The position numbers and the translations under genes were made by a program. From positions 1,922,001 to 1,986,000 of the forward strand of contig JAMXDE010000012.1 in assembly GCA_026770025.1 (NCBI GenBank): DNA of 64,000 bases, given 5' to 3'. The stretch is from Craspedostauros australis (lineage: Eukaryota; Bacillariophyta; Bacillariophyceae; Mastogloiales; Achnanthaceae). The notes below the pieces were generated by a model that did no database searches, was not told the DNA's origin, and saw nothing but the letters and a program-made list of their open reading frames with translations. The number at the start of each line of letters is the position of its first letter. The first letter of the stretch is position 1. Below, in pieces: positions 9,906 to 17,600 of the stretch.

Positions 9906-11117
9906 TTATGATTTCATGTCCTCCATCTCTTTCACAGTGGCCGTCAAGACGGAACAATTGACGAAGTCATGTAACAGCGGCGTGTGGCCTGTCAACCAGC
10001 TCTGCGTCTTTGCCACCTCCTCGGCCCCATACCGATGCAGGAATTCTGCCTGCTTCTCTACCCTCACCTCCAACCGTTTCTGTCCATGCGCACGCGGCAA
10101 CTGCCTCGTGCTACGAATGAATTTAGCGAGGTTGGCAAAGTCGGTTGGAAACAGCACGTCGCACAGCTGCCGCTCGTCTGCCTCCCCGAACGTCGACAGG
10201 TAGCATCTGTGATCCATGCCATCCATGCCGGACACGATGGGCTCGCCCTCGGCCCATTCTGATAACGGCGGATCCTCGGACGCTGCCAAGTCAGGAGGCG
10301 GCAGCCAGTCGAAGTCCGCAAACACCAGACCGGCACATGGTCTCTGCGTGCCAATGTGATGCATCAACCCGCACGCCACGCTCGGCACCCACGTCGCATG
10401 GCCCTGCACGAGGGCAGGGCAGCAACGCAACACTTTCGTCAGCAAAGGATCCTGCAACGGCACGAACCGCTCATGATGGCCATCCTCCCCGAAAACCTCG
10501 GCCTGCTCCATCGTTTGATACCGCGATCGCCGTATCTTGTCGTGCGGCAGATTATCGAGCACCTCCATGCCCAGCACGACGGTGGGGATCGTATCCGACG
10601 CCGACAGCAGCTGCGCCTGCCCTTCCGCCACATCCATCAGATCCAACTGCCGGAACCGCAACTTCGCGCCATGATCGCATGTCGCCAACCGCTCCTGCTG
10701 CAGCCGATGCAACGTCGGCGACGCATCGACCAGCGTGTACGTGACGCAGTCGTAGATGTGCGGATGCGAGGCTCGCAGATGATCCAAAATCAAGGCCGCG
10801 TTCGTACCGCGTCCGCCACCGACCTCCACGATCTCCACGGGCGTGTCGCCTTGCAGGGCGTCGGCGCAAAAATTGGCCAGGATGTTGGAATAGTACGGTT
10901 GGAACAGCTCGACGGGCGTCAGCCAATGACCCTGCCGGTTCTGGTACGCCGTCCGTAAGGCGCGTCGCCAGTGCCATTCTCCCAGCAACGACGCGAAGCT
11001 GGACGGCAGCGACGATGATCCGACGACCGCATCCGCAGGCTGCGAATAGTACTGCGACAGCATCTGGCCCACATGCTTGCGAACGAGACGGGACATCGAT
11101 GCGAGCGTGCGGTACAA
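9906..11117 (-). CDS. NDUFAF7/MidA-like SAM-dependent methyltransferase (DUF185)
   Basis: Single-exon 403-aa protein. The N-terminus (MYRTLASMSRLVRKHVGQML) is basic and amphipathic, like a mitochondrial presequence. Around residue 97 lies the SAM-binding loop VEIVEVGGGRGTNA, followed by YTLVDASPTL (an acidic residue after the second strand) and VVLGMEVLDNLPHDK, the family's characteristic block near residue 185. The remainder, with HHIGTQRP, FADFDWLP and a C-terminal FLHRYGAEE, fits the DUF185 family, which includes human NDUFAF7 (which dimethylates an arginine of complex I subunit NDUFS2) and yeast YKL162C. The sequence looks closer to the divergent YKL162C-like branch, so the substrate is open. 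Family call good; the complex I role is inference. Confidence 0.82.
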   Translation of the reverse strand: MYRTLASMSRLVRKHVGQMLSQYYSQPADAVVGSSSLPSSFASLLGEWHWRRALRTAYQNRQGHWLTPVELFQPYYSNILANFCADALQGDTPVEIVEVGGGRGTNAALILDHLRASHPHIYDCVTYTLVDASPTLHRLQQERLATCDHGAKLRFRQLDLMDVAEGQAQLLSASDTIPTVVLGMEVLDNLPHDKIRRSRYQTMEQAEVFGEDGHHERFVPLQDPLLTKVLRCCPALVQGHATWVPSVACGLMHHIGTQRPCAGLVFADFDWLPPPDLAASEDPPLSEWAEGEPIVSGMDGMDHRCYLSTFGEADERQLCDVLFPTDFANLAKFIRSTRQLPRAHGQKRLEVRVEKQAEFLHRYGAEEVAKTQSWLTGHTPLLHDFVNCSVLTATVKEMEDMKS

Positions 11118-11656
11118 GTGGAGTGGAAGTGGAGTACAAGTAGAGTATTGACTCCAAAGTATTATCCTATATTATAGTATTCGCAGATGTTGGCCACCGC
11201 TTATCCCTTGATGCAGGACAAACTCGGAAGGACGCAGATGATGGGCGTGGTGGCCACTGCAGCTCGTACAGTAGGTGTGGACAGAGGACGCCCAACGAAA
11301 GGCAACAGGGATGTAACGCGTCCACTCTCGTTTGCGTGATGTGTTTTGTCACAAGATCGGAAGATTCGGTCGCCAAAACAGCAAACGACAGATCGCGTGA
11401 TCGCTCTACATGGACGAAACTAGACCATCCCCACAATCCCACGTGGCGGCACGATTCACATGACCGTGTCGTCTTCCCTGGAGCTCTGGGTGCAGGGTTG
11501 TTGCATGAACGTGATACAACGTATATTATACAATAGTTATGAATTATACTATCTGTAATAGATTATAATATGGTGTTTGGATATGATTGTTCTATACGAA
11601 TACCACCCTTTGTTTGGGTTGCATCGCATCGCAACGCATGAATCGTTCAGTTGTTT
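11118..11656. other. intergenic between two minus-strand genes
   Basis: Holds the 5' flank of the methyltransferase gene and the 3' flank of the nucleoporin gene. It is AT-rich around 11510-11575; no gene or repeat is recognised. Confidence 0.5.
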
Positions 11657-14600
11657 TTATCGTCTGGCAGAACCGAATGGGCTCGCGGCCGCGGATCCAA
11701 AACCACCGGGGGTGGGCGATCCGAACGCGCCAAATCCTGACGGCGCACCCTGCGAGGAGAATCCAGGAGCTCCTCCGGCAGCGGACGATCCGAATGTGGC
11801 AGCACCCGACGACTGGGCGAGGGAGCCGAATCCGCTTGTGGTGGTCGATCCGAATGGCGTGGAAGATCCGAAAGCAGATCCCTGCGATGGCTGGGCCTGG
11901 GGCGGGGGCTGTCCGAACCCTGGGCTCTGTCCAAACACTGCGTTCGATCCGAGATTCGACGGAGACCCGAATGCATTCGGCGCAGCAGCTGCTGCCATCC
12001 CAAAGCCGCCAGCTGGAGGAGCCGCGGATGACGACACGCCGAAGACGCTGGGATCAAGCTGGTACTTCTTGGCGAGGTTTCGGAACAGCTGCTCCTCCTT
12101 GCCGACGTACTTTGCCAACAGCTTGTCCACTTCGGCGACCTTGGTCGGGTTCTTTTCGTTGTAGAACTTCACCAACATCTCTCGCGCGGTGAGCCCGTTG
12201 AATTTTGCTTGGCTCTGGGCGCCGGTTGGCGCGCCAAATGCACCCGGTTGTTGCGCTGGCTGGCCGAACGGCGTCGCAGAAGCTGGCGCTGACCCAAATG
12301 GTGAGGCGGATGCCATCGTGTTCGATGTCTGAGCCGGTAGGAATGGTGAAGCATTCGTCGTCATGCTATTCGTCGCACCCGAAAAAGCGGAAAATCCACC
12401 ACCGGCAGGGGCTGCTGCTGTGGCGGGTTTGGGCGCCGATTGTTGTTGCTGGGGCTGTCCGAATGGCGCGGCGGCGCTGGCTGTCCCAAATGGTGTCGTA
12501 CCTGGTTTGCTAGAACCTGACAAAGCAAAAGGGGAAGGCGCGCTGGATGGTGCCGACGAAGAAAATGCTGATCCGAAACCCGAGCTTGCCGCACCTTGGG
12601 ACGCCGAGGTGGATGGAAAGGCAGATACTCCTGAAGATTGAGGGTTAGAAGCAGCCGGAGGTGCACCAGCTGCTCCTGTCACTGATCCTGCCCCTGCATC
12701 GAGAGGGCTCGTCGTCTTGTACTTTGCTGCCAGTTTCGCAAACATCTCCTTCTCTCGTCCCATGTACTTCTGGAGGGTCTTATCGACCTCGCCGACCTTA
12801 GATGGGTTGTGATTCTGGTAGAAGGATGTCAGCAGAGCCTTGAAGTCATCCTTCGGAGCGATGCCAGGCGCAGCGGAACTAGATGAGCTGCCAACCCCCA
12901 AGGATAGTCCAAGCGACCCCATCGTCGACATGGCGGAGAATGCTGGGGCGGCGGAACTTGGAGGTTTTGGCGCAACCGCAGATGCCTGCTCTTCGTCGGA
13001 CGCTTTTGCCTTCGAACCGGAGGATGGGTTGGAGAAGAGCGATGATGCTCCTTCACGTTTTGCGTCATTGGATGGCTTGGACGTGAGCTCTTTGAATGAC
13101 TTGGGTGCCACGCCAGAGACGGGCGGGTAAGACGATGATGCCGAGGCACTTGCTGTTGCTGGTTTGGAATCCGGCTTGCTGGGAGCCGAAGAGCTCGTCT
13201 TCTTTGAAAAGGGATTTGATGGTGCCTTCGTCGATAGCGGAGGGAAAGCCGCAGACGAAGCAGCCGGGGCTTGTGCCGCCTTCTTCGCGGCCTGCGGTGC
13301 GGCAACGGGCGGTTTGCTCTGCACTGGAGGTTTTGGCGGTGTTCGCACTCCCGTCTTCACAACCTTGTTTGCTGCGCTCACCCTCTCTGGTGTCGTTCCG
13401 AACGAGGCCAACGCATCCTTCGAAACATCATTCACGGTGCTCTCCTTCAGATCCTGCGAGAAGGCAAAATTCAGTCGTCGTGCCTGGTCGAGTTCGTTCT
13501 GCACGGGGTGGTCCCAACCGCTCCTCAGCTTCCTTGCTGATGGCGGTGAGAACATGAACACCTGTTGACTGCCTCCACCTGTGTTTCGTTGGTCGAACGA
13601 TGACGGTGTCAACGCCGAAAGCTGCGGTGACGGCGACGAGAAAGTGGGCGTGGACGGCGCAATGGAGGCCATCGTAGCTGTTTTCTGTCGTCGCTTCGCT
13701 GATGATTGGCCATCTATCACCGGCTTGAGATCGTCGATTCTCACTATGGTGGCAGCACCCTGCCCAAGGCGTTGCACGATGCTTTCAGCGTGCTTCCACT
13801 GGCCCACCGATGATTCCTGCTTGGCTCGGCTGGGCTTCTTTTGAGGTGAGAACAGAGCTGGCATCCGAGGCTGTTGAATTTTCTTTCGGCGCACAAAAGT
13901 TGGGGAGGCCAGTCCATACGTCGTTGTGCTTCTGCCATATGCGATGGAGCGCGACTGTCTCTGCCCTCGTGCGGTGGTCGGAAGCAGCTTGGACACATTC
14001 TGGGCCTTGGCTTCGATTCGATTCACCATCTTGCCGAATGATTGCACTTTTTTATTCGTGATCATCACTCCTTTGAGCACAGCAATCCTCCCCTCCGGAG
14101 CAGAAGTTCGCATGCTCTCCACCATGTCGAGTCGTTGGCGGAGGGTGTCGCTCTTAGTCTTGACCTGCATCGCCTGGCAGGCAAACAACCGTCGGCGGGC
14201 TTCTGACGCCATGTCGAGGGGTTCTGATTTCGCGATAGAATCCTCGCCGTTGCGAACGTCTGCGTTCGCTGCTTTCTCAAGCAATCGTCGAGCTTCGGCT
14301 GCCTGACGAGATGCATCGGTCTTCCTCGCAAGGATGAAAGCATTCTGCTTGCGGAACTCCAGGAGTGATTTGTCAAGATCGATGCATGACGTCCTGATGC
14401 TCTGAATCTCGTTTACATGTTGGTTGACCTTCTCCTGCATAGCCTGATCCAACGAAACTTCTTGCACCATGCTGGAGACTTTCGCAATGTGCTTCTTGAA
14501 GTTGTCTGCCACGGCCTGGAACTCGACGGCCGCATCTGAGAGATTCTTTGTGGACAACGGAGCGGCATGCGGCTTCGCACTGCCGCCCTTTTGCTGAGAC

Positions 14601-17600
14601 GTCTGTGCCATAGGGCTGGCTGACGATTGGGCAGCACTGGTCACGGGCTTCCCTGTGGCGACACCGAATGTTGATGCACCTGAGGCAGATGGTGCATTTG
14701 GATCTGTTGCGCTCGTAGTCGCGCCGAATGGGAGTGTGTTGGAAGCTACAGACGAACTTCCACTGGCAGCGCCACTGCTGCTGCTCGGTGGCTTCGCAGA
14801 GAAAGCTGCAAATGGAGAAGGCCCTGTGCTTGCAGGCTTTGCTGAAAATGCTGTTGAAGATCCGCCAAACGGTGTTGGCGCTTTGGCGGATATGGGCGGG
14901 AATGCGGAAGAAGAGCTCCCACTTGATTTGGGCTTGTTGGCTCCTGCACCGAATGGAGTGGGAGCCTTGGTAGACATGGGCGGAAATGCCGAAGAGCTTC
15001 CACCGCTTGGTTGGGACTTGTTGGCTGTCGCACCAAATGGAGTTGGAGCTTTGCTTGACATTGGTGGGAATGCGGACGAACTGCCACTTGGTTTTGGTTT
15101 GGCTGCCGCTGCACCAAATGGAGTGGGTGCCTTGCTGGCCATTGGTGGGAATGCCGCGGACGAACTGCCACTTGGCTTTGGCTTGGGTGCAGCTGCACCG
15201 AATGGAGTGGGGGCCTTGCTTGACAGAGGTGGGAACGCCGCAGATGAACTACCACTTGGTTTTGGTTTGCTGGCGGTCGCACCAAATGGCGTTGGAGCTT
15301 TGCTGGCCATGGGTGGGAATGCCGCGGACGAACTGCCACTTGGTTTTGGTTTGCTGACGGTCGCACCGAATGGTGTTGGAGCTTTGCTGGCCATTGGTGG
15401 GAATGCCGCGGACGAACTGCCACTTGATTTTGGCTTGGGTGCAGCGGCACCGAATGGAGTGGGGGCCTTGCTTGACAGAGGTGGGAACGCCGCGGATGAA
15501 CTGCCACTTGGTTTTGGTTTGCTGGCGGTCGCACCAAATGGCGTTGGAGCTTTGCTGGCCATTGGTGGGAATGCCGCGGAACTGCCACTCGGCTTTGGCT
15601 TGGGTGCCGTTGCACCGAACGGTGTTGGGGCTTTGCTAGCCATTGGTGGGAATGCCGTGGAACTGCCACTTGGTTTTGGTTTGCTGGCGATCGCACCGAA
15701 TGGAGTGGGAGCCTTGCTTGACAGAGGTGGGAACGCCGCGGACGAACTGCCACTTGGTTTTGGCTTGGATGCCGCTGCACCGAATGGAGTGGGGGCCTTG
15801 CTAGCCATTGGTGGGAATGCCGCAGATGAACCACCGCTTGGTTTTGGTTTGCTGGCTGATCCACCGAATGGTGTTGGAGCCTTGCTGGCCATTGGTGGGA
15901 ATGCGGAAGAACCACTGTTTGGCTTGGGTTTGGGTGCGGCGGCATCGAATGGAGTAGGAGCCTTGCTAGCCATTGGTGGGAATGCTGCAGAACCACCAAG
16001 TGCGCTCTTGTCATTGGATGGAACTGCAGAGGGAGGGGCAAGTGCTGTTGCACCAAACGAAAATCCACCACCACTGCTTGTCCCACTTCCAAAGCCAAAC
16101 GACATCTTCGACTTGCCATCGCCTGCCGATCCAGCACCACCACCTCCTCCAAACAAAGATGATGAGGGTGGTGGTGGTGGCGGCGGCGGTACCTTGGATG
16201 AAGCTGCGGATGTTGCAGAGAGAGCCCCGAAACTGAATCCACCTGACCCAATCGCGCCTCCACCACTACTCGCACCGCCAAAGGAGAAACCACTTTGACC
16301 AATACCAGACGATGATGATCCACTCTCCTTTGCTTTGCTTTCCTTGTTCGCCTTCTTAGATCCTGGGCGCACCGTCTCGCAGGCTGCACACTCCGTTGCT
16401 GTGCCGCTGTTGCGAACAGAGCATACGTCACACTTCCAGCTATCCTTGTCCAACTTGAAAGTATCGCCCCAGCCCGACACAGCACCAGAGCCTCCACTTG
16501 TCGCCGTTTCTGGGGCTTCGCCACCACCACCAGTACCATCATCATCGTCGTCGTCGTCATCTGATTCATCGCCTGCGAACAGCCAGTTCACATACCAATC
16601 CAAGAACGGTTCCTTGTCGATCCTGTCCGATCCTGATGCAGATCCGCGCAGCTTCTTCATCGGCTTGCGGAACTCCTCTTCACCATACGTTGACCCCAGT
16701 GCCTTGAACAGCTTCGGGAACTCGGAAAAGCCCACCTTGCCATCTGATCCTGCCATCTCTGTGAATGCTGCAGAAGCGGATTGCCGTTCTTCTTCTCGTT
16801 CGGCTCTTTCATCGGAGTCCAACGAGTCAGCGTCGTCATCATCGCCGGACTTCTTGGCGCCACCATCGAGCAGCTTGCTGTACCAAGAGATGAAGGCATC
16901 TCGTGTGACATTTCCTGTCTTGTTGGGATCGATGAGTGCGACTTGCTCATCGAACTCATCGCCGCTGAATCCTTCACCGAGGGCATCGATCATGTCTTCG
17001 ATCTTGTCGATGGGGATGATGCCAGTCTTGTTGGTGTCGAATTCGTTGAAGATGTTGTTGGCGGGGATCGCGTTGGGAGGGATCGTTGACGGAGGTGTCG
17101 GAGCAACAATAGACTTGGTTTCCTTCACCGGTGTTGTTGATGATGCTCCGCCGAAGCTGAATCCGGTTGAAGCGCCGAAGATGCTCTTGCCATCAGAAGC
17201 TGACGCAGGTGCTGCACCAAACGAAAATCCACCACCACTGCTCGCCCCACTTCCAAAGCCAAACGACATCTTCGACTTGCCATCGCCTGCCGATCCAGCA
17301 CCACCACCTCCTCCAAACAAAGATGATGAGGGTGGTGGTGGTGGCGGCGGCGGTACCTTGGATGAAGCTGCGGATGTTGCAGAGAGAGCCCCGAAACTGA
17401 ATCCACCTGACCCAATCGCGCCTCCACCACTACTCGCACCGCCAAAGGAGAAACCACTTTGACCAATACCAGACGATGATGATCCACTCTCCTTTGCTTT
17501 GCTTTCCTTGTTCGCCTTCTTAGATCCTGGGCGCACCGTCTCGCAGGCTGCACACTCCGTTGCTGTGCCGCTGTTGCGAACAGAGCATACGTCACACTTC

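Noticed and set aside
14655-16298. 547-codon plus-strand ORF (and plus-strand ORFs 16335-17462 and 17499-18395; minus-strand 607-codon frame at 14746-16569)
   Set aside because: All are shadows of the repetitive nucleoporin gene: a unit length divisible by three keeps other frames open. The peptides are low-complexity and the minus-strand 2931-codon frame has real domains.
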